Shown here piece after piece: positions 24,466 to 36,200 of a DNA stretch of 64,000 nt. The DNA is from Posidonia oceanica. Taxonomy: Eukaryota > Streptophyta > Magnoliopsida > Alismatales > Posidoniaceae. The stretch lies in assembly GCA_037176725.1 (NCBI GenBank), contig JAZBRS010000057.1, positions 91,161,501 through 91,225,500 of the forward strand. The letters run 5' to 3'. A program made the translations under genes and the position numbers. A model generated the notes under the pieces. It saw nothing but the letters and a program-made list of their open reading frames with translations. It was not told where the DNA came from and made no database searches. Position 1 is the stretch's first letter, and each line of letters begins with the position of its first letter.

Positions 24466-27400
24466 TTGGAGAGCATGGTTGGGTTAATCGCGGAGCCCCA
24501 GGTCATCTCTTTTACGAGTGATGAGCTGCCTCCGGCAGGGATTAATCATAACCAGCCCCTATTCGTCACGGTGCAGTTCAAAAACTTCCGCATTCCCCTA
24601 ACACTGGTTGATAACGGGTCAAGCCTTAACGTCTGCCCCTTGCGTACAGCAACCAAGCTCGGATTCAAAGCCGAGGATATCACGCCAGCCGTGAAGGGAA
24701 TGACTGCTTTTGACAACACTCACCATGACGCTCTAGGGATTCTGATTATCCCTCTGGCTATCGGTCCAGTCGTCTTCGACGTAGAATTCTATGTCGTCGA
24801 CTTGAAGCCTAACTTCAATCTTCTGCTTGGGCGCCCATGGCTCCACAAGCATCAGGTCCTTCCTTCGACCCTCCATCGAATGATAAAGTACCGTCGCGGC
24901 GACGATGTCATTGTCGTCATGGCGGAGAACTTTGAGAAGGAGCGGATTGAAGCAGTCTCTCCTGTGTCTTCGCAATCTATCCCGTTTGACCCCGAGATTT
25001 CTGAAGCCCTCTATCGCGTTAACCGGTGCGAGCCGGTTAACTTCGTTCCTGATCTTGAACGTGTCAACTCCTTGACCATTCACAGCAACCCCTTTCGAAT
25101 GGTCGAGAATGTATGTCACAGGTGGGGTTACATAAAGGATACGCCGCTCGGGCGTCACGGCCAAGGGATCGCGGAGCCGATCGTAGCAGTGGAGCGAAGG
25201 AAATCGGAAGGCCTCGGCTACGAACCAAAGCTCAACGAAGATCACTGCTTCCAGCTCAAAGATCATGCGCCAGCCATTCCCAGAGACCTCACTAACTTTA
25301 CCAGTGCAGGAATTCTGGGATCAACCGACTACCAAGCTACAGCGCCGGCAGAGGATTGGGTGTGTATTGAGGACTACTACTCGGATGAGGAGCAGTCTGA
25401 TGCAACAGAGGCAGTCCCAATCAACTCAGCAGAAACAGTGGTCAGAACAGAGGCCCCACAGTCAGTTTATTCAGCTCCCCTTCTGGCAGAAACAGCAGGC
25501 AGTTCAGCAGGCCCTGTGGCAGATGCAAATTCCCATCCTTTTCCAGCCACATCAGTTCCTCAGCAACAGTCAGCAGCAGTGCAGGAGACAGAGACACTCC
25601 TCTTGGCAGAACCAAGTATGCTACCAGCGGTCACAAACACATCAGTGCCACAGCCCCCGTCTCTGGAGGGGCAATCTACCAACTCAGTCAGCAGCGTGGC
25701 CCAGCCCGCTCCTTTAGCATCATCTTCAGGAATGCAGCTGGCGCAGTCCGCTCCGCATTCTCCTGACGACCTGCAGCAGCTCTCATGGCAAGACCCTATG
25801 GCGTCAGAGGCTGCGCTCCCTCAGTTACGGCCCGATACAAAAGGCCAACTGAGCACTACATTCTCCGGGCCCTTGAGCCCTCCAAAGAGCACCCCTGTTT
25901 TCTCTCCAGCAGTGACCCTGGAAGCTTATTCATCAGTAGCACCGCTGGCCTGTCTATTTGGGCCTTCTACATCTGAACTGCCATCAGCGGACGCGCTCGT
26001 GAACCAGATCATACAGACTCCAAGGGTGGCGATCCATCTTGCAGCCGGGCCAGTGCCGCAGGCCCCCGGCGCCTACTACGTCGACTCCCCCTCAGACGAA
26101 GAAGAAGGAGCGGTGATAGAAGCCCAGGTCGATTCTTGGATGTCCGACTTAGAGTTGCTTTATCAAGAGCAACTCAAGTCGATAGCAGAAGACCTGGCAG
26201 ACCATCAAGCTGCAGAAAGGAAAGGAAAAGCCGTAGTCACGGATCCTCCTCTGCAAGAGGACCATGCTTCTATCATGGTCCTAGAAGACTCAGCAGTGCC
26301 GGACTCCCCTAGACCAGATGAGCTCATCACTCTTCAACCAGAAGGCGGGTCTAGGTGGTTTGTACAACCCATGCCCCACCTGAGCAATATATCGAGCGGC
26401 AGTGACCAGATCAGCCGCCAGTCCGGTATATCCTCCACAAGCACACTAGAAGACCCAGGGGGGAGCATCAGCAGTAAATACAGCAGCAGCAGAGCAGAAT
26501 GCCTCAGCAGCCTCAGCAGCACAGTCAGCAGAGCAGTCAGCAGCCTAAGCAGCAGAACAGTCGGCAATTTTAGCAGCAGAATCAGCAAGGCCCCTCCACA
26601 TCAGCTGCACAACATGTCTTCGCCATGGCCTTTCTCCATCTGGGGGATCGATGTCATTGGCGCCATCCACCCTGCTGCTTCAAATGGCCATCGTTACATT
26701 CTGGTAGCGATCGATTACTTTACCAAGTGGGTGGAAGCAGCCTCTTATAGAACAGTCACCGCTGCGGCAACAGAAAAATTTATCAGAAACAATATTGTTG
26801 CCCGATATGGGGTCCCGCACTCTGTCATCTCTGATAACAGCTCAAACTTCATTGCCAAAAGGGTCGAAGAATACCTGCAAAGTCTCAAGATCAAGCACCA
26901 TCGATCCTCGCCTTATCGGCCTCAGATGAACGGAGCAGTGGAGTCTGCAAACAAGAACATTGTCAAGATCTTGAAGAAAATGGCAGAAATCCACAAGGAT
27001 TGGCACGACAAACTCCCGTACGCGCTCTGGGCATACAGGACGTCAATCCGGACCTCTACAGGAGCCACCCCGTACTCTCTGGTGTACGGCATGGAAGCGG
27101 TGTTACCTGTTGAAGTGGAAATCCCCTCTTTACGGATCCTGCGGGAAGCTGAGTTGGAAGGAGCAGAATGAGTCGAAGACCGCTGCGTCCAACTGAACTT
27201 AATTGATGAGCGCAGATTGCAAGCCATGCACAACGCTCACTGCTATCAGAAGCGGATGGCCAGAGCATTCTTGAAGAAGGTCCAGCCCAGAAGCTTTCAG
27301 CCAGGGGACCTTGTCTTGCGCGCCATCCATTTACCTGATGGTCAAGGGAAGTTCCGACCCAATTGGCGTGGCCCCTTCGTGGTCAAGCAGATCTTTTCGG

Positions 27401-27486
27401 GAGGCGCTGTAACTCTTGAGGATATGGACCAGGTCGAGCAGTCTGAGCCCGTCAACCTCTGCTATCTGAAGAGATACTATCAGTAG
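24466..27486 (+). pseudogene. pol: Protease-integrase fusion of the giant element; RT and RNase H absent
   Basis: An open frame of 901 codons (24466-27171). Residues about 20-170 are an aspartic protease with LVDNGSSLNVCPL (catalytic D-N-G-S) and FNLLLGRPWLH. Residues about 200-280 resemble the post-protease Tat region. Then follow about 400 residues of low-complexity Ser/Gln/Pro-rich sequence, where RT and RNase H should be. At about residue 720 the integrase core starts, with WGIDVIG, VISDNSSNF and GAVESANK supplying the D, D and E of the catalytic triad. The HHCC zinc domain is missing. A TGA at 27169-27171 (probably a former TGG) separates the last part, 27172-27486, which has the C-terminal GKFRPNWRGPFVV fold. 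The element must borrow RT from elsewhere if it moves. Confidence 0.85.
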
Positions 27487-28973
27487 CCGAAAGCGGTCCC
27501 GTTGCGGATGCCCTTCTCCCACCTGCACTTGCATTTTCGCCTTCTTGCTTCAATTCTACTTCAAATCATCATCATCACCCTTTCAACTCTTGCATTCCTT
27601 CTTTTCAAATTATCATCGCCCTCTCAAACATCGCATCTTCTGCCCGGTGATGACAACCGGAAGTGCTTGCCTGCTCTGGAAAGAGTCACCCTGCCTCACC
27701 TGGCACTACTTAGATGTCTTAGCAAGTGAGGGAGCCACCACCAATAAGGACAAGCGAATCGCCTAATCTCGCAAGGACATACACCTCTGAGGGAGAAAAA
27801 ATGTTAGGTTGTGAGCTTGAAAAAAGTGAGAATAGACATCTAGGTTTGGGCACCTCCAAGGAACAGAAGACGAAGACAGAAGCCGGCCCTAGAGATAGGG
27901 GTGTGCAGTCTAACCCTGCTCCTTCTACCCATCACACAGCAGACCCAAAGCCTAAATCCATTACAATTCAAGCACCCTTCTTTTGCCACCGGAATGGGGA
28001 TAGCAAAAGCTTGAAAAAGCAAAAAAAAAAAGGGAAAAGATCAAGCAAAAAAAAAAAGGAGGAAAAGAGATAGAACAAGAACAAAAACAAAAAAAAAGGG
28101 AGAAAAGCAAGCAAAACAAAAAAAAAAAGAAAAAGAAAAAAAGGGCAAAGGTAGCCCAAAGAAAAAACACAGGCACCGTTATCCCCCATACTTTACTAGA
28201 GATCCCCAGCATACCAAGCCTGAAAAAGGGGTCTACCGTATCCTCCCAAGAGCAAACACATACCTTCTCCTAATTAGAGGCAGAGAAAGACTGCATACCT
28301 ATGAGGGAGAAACCTTTCAAAAAAAGAGAGAGCTGAAAGAATAGGTGTAGGTCCTGAGAGTGCAGCCAGTAGCCTGTCTTCACCACATCACCACCTATAA
28401 TGCCAACAACTTGTTCCGGAGCGCCACCAATAAGCCGAGAGTCTGAGTAGGGCCCAGTGAGTCAAGGACCACTCCCTTCCTCTGCAGCAGGCACCAAAGC
28501 ACTCCGTACGCTGAGGGCACTCAAGCATCCACCCCAGCATACCCATCCATTCAAACATACTTATTCATCCAATAATTTTCATCCTCATAAGCATATCACT
28601 AGCATCTTGCATTCATGCATCTTCTTTCTTTCCTTTCCCCTTCTGCCAATCTCTCCGCTCTGCAACGCGCTCTGGCCCTGAGACAGTACTCCTCCCCAGC
28701 AGAGCGCATCGACGACACTCAAGCTGCGCCGGTCCAGATCACCTGCCGGCCCTCGCCCCCGCATTCGCCGAACTACAGCCAATTCCCTTTGTTTATTTGT
28801 GCTTAATTGCTATGTTCTGTTATCAACTGCTGAATGCATAAGGAACTACATTTTCAGTCTCAGCTTCTGCTTGTTATCAAAGATTATATGCCTGCGAGAT
28901 CTGACTGTTTATTGATAGCAGGTACTTTCAAGTTTCTGCAAGCTATCTGCCTGTCCCTCTGCAAATCAGCGTA
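27487..28973 (+). other. A-rich spacer of the giant element
   Basis: 1.5 kb without recognisable coding sequence. It includes very A-rich purine tracts at 28018-28145 and repeated phrases like TGAGGGAGAAA (27788, 28300). Its position between integrase and the extra ORF suggests an untranslated or intron-like segment. Confidence 0.55.
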
Positions 28974-30177
28974 ATGGGCTTTCCTACTCTACTGACTCCC
29001 GCACATTGCTCGGAAACCCTGCGAGAATGGATCGGCAGGCTCACTCAGAAAGACTGTGAAAAGTTGCGCCTGTGGGGCATACCAACTAAGCTGCTAAGGG
29101 CTGCTGATGTGGAAGTCAGCCGTCATTTTCATGTGTGCCGCTGCGAGATTCTGGAAGCCGGCGCACCATGTCTTCCGCTTCAACAAAACTGAGCTGACAC
29201 CTACACTGGAAGAGGTGCGTCGGATATGCGGCTTTTCAAAGATCTTGGGGCCGCCTGTTTTCATGAGGCGCGACGGATATCTCCGGGTCCTGAACCAACT
29301 GACTGGTCTCTCCACTCAAGACTGCCAACAGAAGCTAATCTGCACCAGTGGACCAGAGCCTATGCTTCGCCTTGCATACTTTGATGATATCTTGAACAAG
29401 CGTGCTGACCTCGGAGATGAGCTGTGGCTCCGAGGATTCGTCATCCGCTTTCTGGGCGAACTAATCTTCACTCATGGCCGACTGACAGTGGCCATCGAGG
29501 TCGCAGAAATTGCATTAGCAGTGGTGACCCAGCACATAGATCTGGCACCAGTTGTCTTGGCAGAGACATATCGCGGGCTAGACTGTATTTCTCATCGCTG
29601 CCGCCACTTCTATGGTTGCGGAGCACTTATACAAGTCTGGCTGACCGCGCACTTAGAGAAGAACTTCCTGCACCCTCAACTGCACGCCTTCGAAGCCTAC
29701 TGCAGTAGCACCCGTACCAGAGCAGAAAAGAGCATCAAAGACGAGTACGAGAGGCTGTCAGCACTGACTGACGACGCCGTGATCTGGTGCATCGTTCCCT
29801 CTGCAGCAGAGCCATTCACAATCTTCTTCAGCGCGCGTGACACGTGGCTGATCATTCTTCCAGGCTTCACAGCAGACGTAGAGTACCATCCAATCAGGGT
29901 CATGCGCCAGTTTGGCTTCCAGCAAGGCGCCTTCATCGACAGTACAGCGCCCGAGCTTCTACAGACTTATCCTCTCAGCACCACTGCCCCGACCAAGAAG
30001 CTCGCTAGTCTGATGCAGCACGGGGTCCAATCCACAGACGTTGCAGCTGTGAGAGGTACTGGATGCACTCCTGATTATGAAGCCGAAGTCCAACGGCTCT
30101 GGCCGATTGCTGAAGTCCCGCCAGGCGGCCCCTTATTCCCTGATTCCAGGCAGCCAAAGAAGGCCCGGGTTGACTAG
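28974..30177 (+). pseudogene. DUF7745-like (plant mobile domain-related) ORF, one frameshift
   Basis: The ATG at 28974 opens MGFPTLLTPAHCSETLREW and runs to about 29130; then a one-base shift moves the protein into the frame that continues to 30177. The joined product would be about 400 residues. Features matching my memory of the DUF7745 family, relatives of the plant mobile domain, are ARFWKPAHHVFRF followed by ELTPTLEEVRRICG, and the later blocks LGELIFTHGRLTVAIEVAEI and LAETYRGLDCISHRC with FYGCGALIQVW. Function in retrotransposons is unknown. It sits after integrase, on the same strand as gag-pol, as accessory ORFs of some Tat elements do. The C-terminal third is unrecognised and ends in a basic tail. 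Confidence 0.65.
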
Positions 30178-30439
30178 GCCCTTGTGCGACCATCATGTGG
30201 TCTTCTTTCAAATTGTGCTGTACATTTCTGGCCTGCCACAGGCATTGTACTTATCAAGATCATATCAATGAAAACCGTTTCTGCTTTCTGCTTGCACATC
30301 AAGACTCTTTGCTGCATTGCATATCATCATCATCATTATCTTGGGCCCTCTAATCAGACTTGCAGACATCCCAACGCGGCGAAGTCCTCAGCACCCAATC
30401 CGGAGCCCAGAGCATCTGCAGGCCCGCGACATCAAGCTC

Positions 30440-32740
30440 CGCCGTCTGGCATCCCCAGCTGGTCATCCCCAGCTGAATCATTATCCTTGCGGGCTGGCAC
30501 CCCAAACTGCTCGGCGAAAGGTCTGTCAACCTGTCATCCTCCTCAGCTGTTCATCCTCAGCTGAGTCCCCTGCGGGCTGGCACCCCAAACTGCCCGGCGA
30601 AAGGTCCGTCAACCTGTCATCCTCCTCAGCTGTTCATCCTCAGCTGAGTCCCTTGCGGGCTGGCACCCCAAACTGCCCGGCGATGGGTTCGTCAGCCCAT
30701 CATCCATCCACTCACTTATCTATCTTTGCATCCTGATGCCAGGGGCGCATCGACCATCCCCTGGTATCATCCTGATACCAGGGGCATCTTTTGGCCGCCC
30801 TATGGTATCATCCCCAGCTGATCATCCCCAGCTGAGTCCTTTTCTCGGCTGGTCACCCCAGTCGAGTCCCCAGCTGATCGCCCTCAGCTGAATCCCTTAC
30901 GGGCTGGCACCCCAAACTGCCCGGCGAAAGGTCCGTCAACCTGACACTTTTCTCGGCTGGTCACCCCAGTCGAGTCCCCAGTTGGTCGCCCCCAGTTGGA
31001 TCATTATCCCTTGCGGGCTGGCACCCCAAACTGCTCGGCGAAAGGTCCGTCAACCTGACGCTCTTCTCGGCTGGTCATCCCCAGCTGAGTCCCCAGCTGA
31101 TCGCCCTCAGCTGAGTCCCTTGCGGGATGGCACCCCAAACTGCTCGGCGAAAGGTCCGTCAACCTGACACTTTTCTCGGCTGGTCACCCCAGTCGAGTCC
31201 CCAGTTGGTCGCCCCCAGCTGGATCATTATCCTTGCGGGCTGGCACCCCAAACTGCTCGGCGAAAGATCCGTCAACCTGACACTCTTCTCGGCTGGTCAT
31301 CCCCAGCTGAGTCCCCAGCTGATCGCCCTCAGCTGAGTCCCTTGCGGGCTGGTACCCCAAACTACTCGTCTGACAAGCACGACACTCTTGTCATCACTCT
31401 CTGCTTTCGATGCCAAGGACGCGCAGGCCAACCCCTGGTGTCATCCCGACACCAGGGGCATCTTTTGATCGCCCCTTGGTATCATTCTTTCCCTCTTTCC
31501 CCTATGACGTTCCTGGCGTCATGGGATGATTTCTTCTCATCATTCCCTTACCCCTTCTTTGCCGGCCGATAAGTCCGATATCTTATCATTCTCATCATTC
31601 CCTCATCCCCTCTTTGCCGGCCGATAAGTCCGATATCTTATCAATCAACACTTCTCATCATGATCTCATCCCCCTCTTTAGATTAATTTCTCATCATGAT
31701 CTCATCCCCCTCTTTAGATTAATTTCTCATCATGATCTCATCCCCCTCTTTAGATTAATTTCTCATCATGATCTCATCCCCCTCTTTAGCTTAATTTCTC
31801 ATCATGATCTCATCCCCCTCTTTAGATTAATTTCTCATCATGATCTCATCCCCCTCTTTAGCTTAATTTCTCATCATGATCTCATCCCCCTCTTTAGCTT
31901 AATTTCTCATCATGATCTCATCCCCCTCTTTAGATTAATTTCTCATCATGATCTCATCCCCCTCTTTAGATTAACTTCCCATCATGATCTCATCCCCCTC
32001 TTTAGATCAACTTCCCATCATGATCTCATCCCTCTCTTTAGATCAACTTCTCATCATTACCTCATCCCCTCTTTGCCGGCCGATAAGTCCGATATCTTAT
32101 CACTCTCATCATGATCTTGCCCCCTCTTATCAATCTATCAATCACTCGTGCTAGGCTGATATCCGAAACTATCAATCTATCAATCACTCGTGCTAGGCTG
32201 ATATCCGAAACTATCTCAGGCTGATAATCCTAAACTATCTTCTGGTCGATCCATGGTCGGCCCGCAGTTGTGTTATACGGCTGACATCCAGTAACTGTCC
32301 CTCGTAATTGCACTTTTCCAGTTGATAGGTCTGTAAACTATCCACCGGTTGACAGGACCGTAAACTGTCGTTAGGCTGATACTCCTAAACTATCGCGTGC
32401 AATTACGTTATACGGCTGACATCCAGTAACTGTCCCTTGCAATTGCGGTTTCCAGTTGATAGGACTGTAAACTATCCTCCAGTTGATAGGTCTGTAAACT
32501 ATCCACCGGTTGACAGGACCGTAAACTGTCGTTAGGCTGATACTCCTAAACTATCACCCACAACCATGTTATACGGCTGATATCCAGTAACTATCACTCA
32601 CAACTGCTCCGGTTGACAGGACCGTAAACTGTCACTCCCGGTTGATAGGACCGTAAACTATCCGGACGATAAGCCCGTCACCTTATCATTTTTTTTTCTC
32701 CTTTTCGGCGTGACCCTGTCCCAGGAAGACGAGGTCACGC
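30440..32740 (+). repeat. Array of short inverted repeats with matching arms
   Basis: Dozens of short hairpin-forming units fill 2.3 kb upstream of the 3' LTR. Types include CGG...AGGT/CCG...ACCT units in about 112-bp tandem blocks (30490-31370), stems such as CAGCTGA/TCAGCTG at 31094-31100/31107-31113, two long perfect hairpins (30758-30784, 31432-31458), GATAAG/CTTATC units, and 16 consecutive GAYA/TRTC units at 32154-32687. It ends with GCGTGACC/GGTCACGC at 32708-32715/32733-32740. Where one arm differs between copies the other usually differs to match. Details are in the findings. Confidence 0.8.
31652..32074 (+). repeat. 36-bp minisatellite, about 12 copies
   Basis: Near-perfect 36-bp units containing CATCATGATCTCATCCCCCT, 11 full copies plus a diverged last one. 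The unit is 12 codons long, which keeps a 166-codon frame open by chance. Each unit holds the 8-bp palindrome ATCATGAT. It is embedded in the hairpin array between GATAAG-type units. Confidence 0.9.
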
Positions 32741-33221
32741 ACCCCCTTTCTGCGATAGGAGAGTTGGCCTCTCTCCCCTCGCGCCCCTTTTCTCTTCTCT
32801 CTGCGAGCTTGCTCCTCGGGCGGGGACCAGCCGCACCCTGTTTTCCATCGCCTTGTCGTGCAAGTCTGGCCTCCCTGCCAGATATTCGCACCACATCGTG
32901 CCTCTTTTATCATGTTCTTTGCATCATCTCAGCACTTTCTTAGCTAGCACTGCATATCACTTTAGCATCATCAGCATTACTAGCACAGCATCAGCATTTT
33001 CTTACAGCTGCACTAACCTTTATACTAACTCTTGCATTGCATTTAGCATATCACACACAGCACAGCATCCATCTGCACTGGCATCTTGCATTGCGGCAAC
33101 AGGCTACGATCTTCGGTGCATCCGCCGAATAAGTAGCTCACGCCCATAGCAACCCGCTGCTCCCGCCGGTCAGATGGGGTGTCTTGTCAACCCTGAGCAG
33201 CGGCCGCGCTCCGCTTGCCCT
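32741..33221 (+). other. 3' untranslated segment of the giant element
   Basis: No coding region. The stretch 32935-33090 is rich in repeated GCATCA/AGCA phrases. Confidence 0.5.
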
Positions 33222-33225
33222 CGCT

Positions 33226-33239
33226 CAGGGAGGGGCATC
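33226..33239 (+). other. Polypurine tract of the giant element
   Basis: CAGGGAGGGGCATC immediately before the 3' LTR start TGTTGACACC. Confidence 0.8.
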
Positions 33240-36200
33240 TGTTGACACCCCATCTTGGCAGGCCTGGACCCTTGGAGCCCTCCTGGTAATTGCTGGATCA
33301 AACCCCAACCAAACCCTAACCCTAATCCTCCTCTCTACCCTCCAAAAACAGCCCATTTTGACCTAAACCTTTACCCCCCTTCCCAACCTCAAAACCTAAC
33401 CAAAATCCATGGGAAAACCCACCACTATCCACTCAACAAACCTACCCAAAAACCTAGGAATTTCCAAACCTGACCCATTCCCAAAACCCTAGAAAACTTA
33501 GGAGAAACTACCCTTCTTCTACACCTTGAAACCCCTCCAAAACCTCCTTTGAATCGGACCAAAACTTCAGACCGAAGACTTCAAACCCTAGACTACCCAC
33601 TCACCAATTCTCACCCCATTCCAAGACCATTAAGACCCTCTTTCACCCAAATTATCCTTTTCTCTCTCCGGGATTATCATTTTCTCTCTCCTCTCTCTCT
33701 CTCCTGATTATCATCTCTCTTTTCATCCCTTTCTTATCCTTTTTCTGGTCTGGCTGTGGGCCCCCTCTGTGCTTCTATCCTTCCTCTATCTTATCCCTAT
33801 TTTTACTTTATTTTTAACACTTTTTCTGAATTTTTAAAAATCGTTTTCCTCCAACCTATCTATTTTCCTTATTTCCCTCTTTTTCCCTTTTCCTTCTTCC
33901 TTCTCTTTTTTCTTTTCTCCCTTCTGCAAAAATCCACAAAAACCCATAAAAATCTGTAAAATCTCAAAACAAAAAACAAACAAATCAGTACCCTAAGAAA
34001 AACAATTAAAGAATATTAAACAAGCAATTAACAGCTAAACTTAACTAAATCAAGTTAAAAGAAAAACCGAACACGCAAACTAAAAAATGCAAAACAAATC
34101 AAAAGAAAACACTGAAAAATCAAGGAAAAAGCTAAATAAAATCAAAACCCACCAAAGGTAAAAACCCATCAGAAGAATTAAAAAACAAACCCAAAAAGAA
34201 GAATTAAAAAAATCAAACACTAAAACAAGTAATTAAAAAAGGCAAAAGACTTAACTTAATAAACATAAGAAAAACAAGTTAAAAACTTAATTAAAAGAGA
34301 AAAGAAAAACACATCTGAAAAGCCTAAAAAAACACCCCATCAAACCAGAAAAATCCAACTAAAAACTTCAAGAAAAATCAACAAAATAAAAATCAAAACA
34401 CAACTTAAAAGACTTAAGAAAGAAAAACCTTAACAAGACTACAACTTAAAAATCTAAAAAACATCCTGATTAATGGGAAAATAAATCCTAAAAAATCCTA
34501 ATTAACATCCTAAGTGTCCAACAAGGGAAATACAATTTTTAAAACAATTCAAAAAAGGGTTTAACAAACATTTAATCGAATGAAAACCAATTAAAAACAA
34601 AACCAAAATCCTAAAACCCTAATCAAGCCCAAAACACATTAATCAACTCAAAATGACCATTAAAAATCTTAATTAAAATCCTAATCTACAGCAAAACTCT
34701 TCTAATATTTTTATTTATTTTTAATTTATTTTCACCTATTTTATTTCCCCATTCTACCCTCTCTTTCTTCCTTCCTTCTTTCTTTCTTTCTTTCTTTCCT
34801 TACTGGGCTCAATCCGGCCCGTTTCTTCTTTTTTCCTTTTTTCTCGGCTCGCAGCAGTCCGGCCCGCTTCCCTCTCCTCCTTCTTCTTCCTCTCCACCTC
34901 TGTGTTTTTCTCCACCGGATTTTCTTCCCGCGAGCTCGCGGCTACAGCATTCCCTCCTTTGTTCAAATTCAAGCCTCCATCTTATCGTCTACAGAACTCG
35001 CCGCCTCTCCTTCGTCTCAGCAGTTTTTCCGGAGCCGGTCGCCTCAATCTTCTCTGCTGCAGTGGCCGCCGGCCAAATTTGAAAACTCCCAGCGCGCCAG
35101 CAGCCTCCCCTCGACTAGATATAAGCTTCCCGTCCTTCCTTCAATCCAAGAGGAGTCGACCTTCAATTGGCAGTGAGAGCGAGCAAGAGAGGCAATCAGA
35201 GAGAACAAGGAGAGAGCGAACCAGTGCGAGAGAGGAATCAAACCAGAATCCGGATTTTCCTTCCACCTGTGCGGCCTCCCTTCTCCTGGGCATTTCATCC
35301 AATTCCAGAGTGAAGAGAGAGCAAAAGAGAGTGTTTGAGAGCCACCCTTGCATCCCGGAGAGAAGCCTCCACTTCAGACCGATCCCCACACCCAATTCTC
35401 CTCTTTTCTTCTCTGAAAAATTCAGCAAACGCCCTTCTTCCATTCCCAGCTAACCAACACCCTTCCTAGCCTTCATCCTTCTCCTAATTCCTTCCCCAAA
35501 CTCACCCAGCACACAGCCACTTCCCCTCATCTTCCTACAGCCATTCCACCACCCGAAACACCTTCAAACCACTCTGAACACCCACAGCAACCCAACTCCA
35601 ACCCACCAGACAATTCCCCTCACCACAGCCCGCTGCTTCCTTCCAAACTCCACCCAGAAATCCACCAGACATCCACCTTTCCAGAGCCTCCGACAGCAAA
35701 CTAAACCATCCACCACAGACCTTAAACTCCACTTCAAACACCTAACCTTGTTTCTGACAGAAATCGACCCAGACCTCAAATTTCCTTCCACTCGCACCAG
35801 AAACCCTCTCCAAGCATCCAAACTCCATCGCCAGCATCCCAGCAACCCATCGGAGCACTCCATCCAGCCTGAGGAGCAGCAGACACCCTCCCCGGTCTCC
35901 GGCTGTCATTGCTGGACCCAAAAACGCCGGATTCCTCTCCGAGCTTCGAAGCTCGTGTCCAATCGCCTAGGAAGCACCAGAAGCACCCCCTGAGTAGATC
36001 CCAATCTCCGTGAGCGCCCGAGGACCACTGCTGCGACCGGACGGCCTCCACCGGCCACCTCCGACACTGCTGAGGTCGGGGGGACGCACCAGGCGCCACC
36101 GCAGGTACTTCTCGCCCTCCCCCGCTCTCTCTCTTCCCTCTGCTGCTATTCCGCCCATCAGAAGCCAGTTCCCAATCTTCCAGCGCCGTCCTCGACTCGC

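Noticed and set aside
31652..32074. Regular 36-bp repeats resembling a CRISPR array
   Set aside because: The units are directly adjacent with no unique spacers, and the context is a plant retrotransposon; it is a minisatellite.
31614..32114. 166-codon open frame over the 36-bp repeats
   Set aside because: The unit is 36 bp, so one stop-free unit keeps the frame open; no start context or homology.
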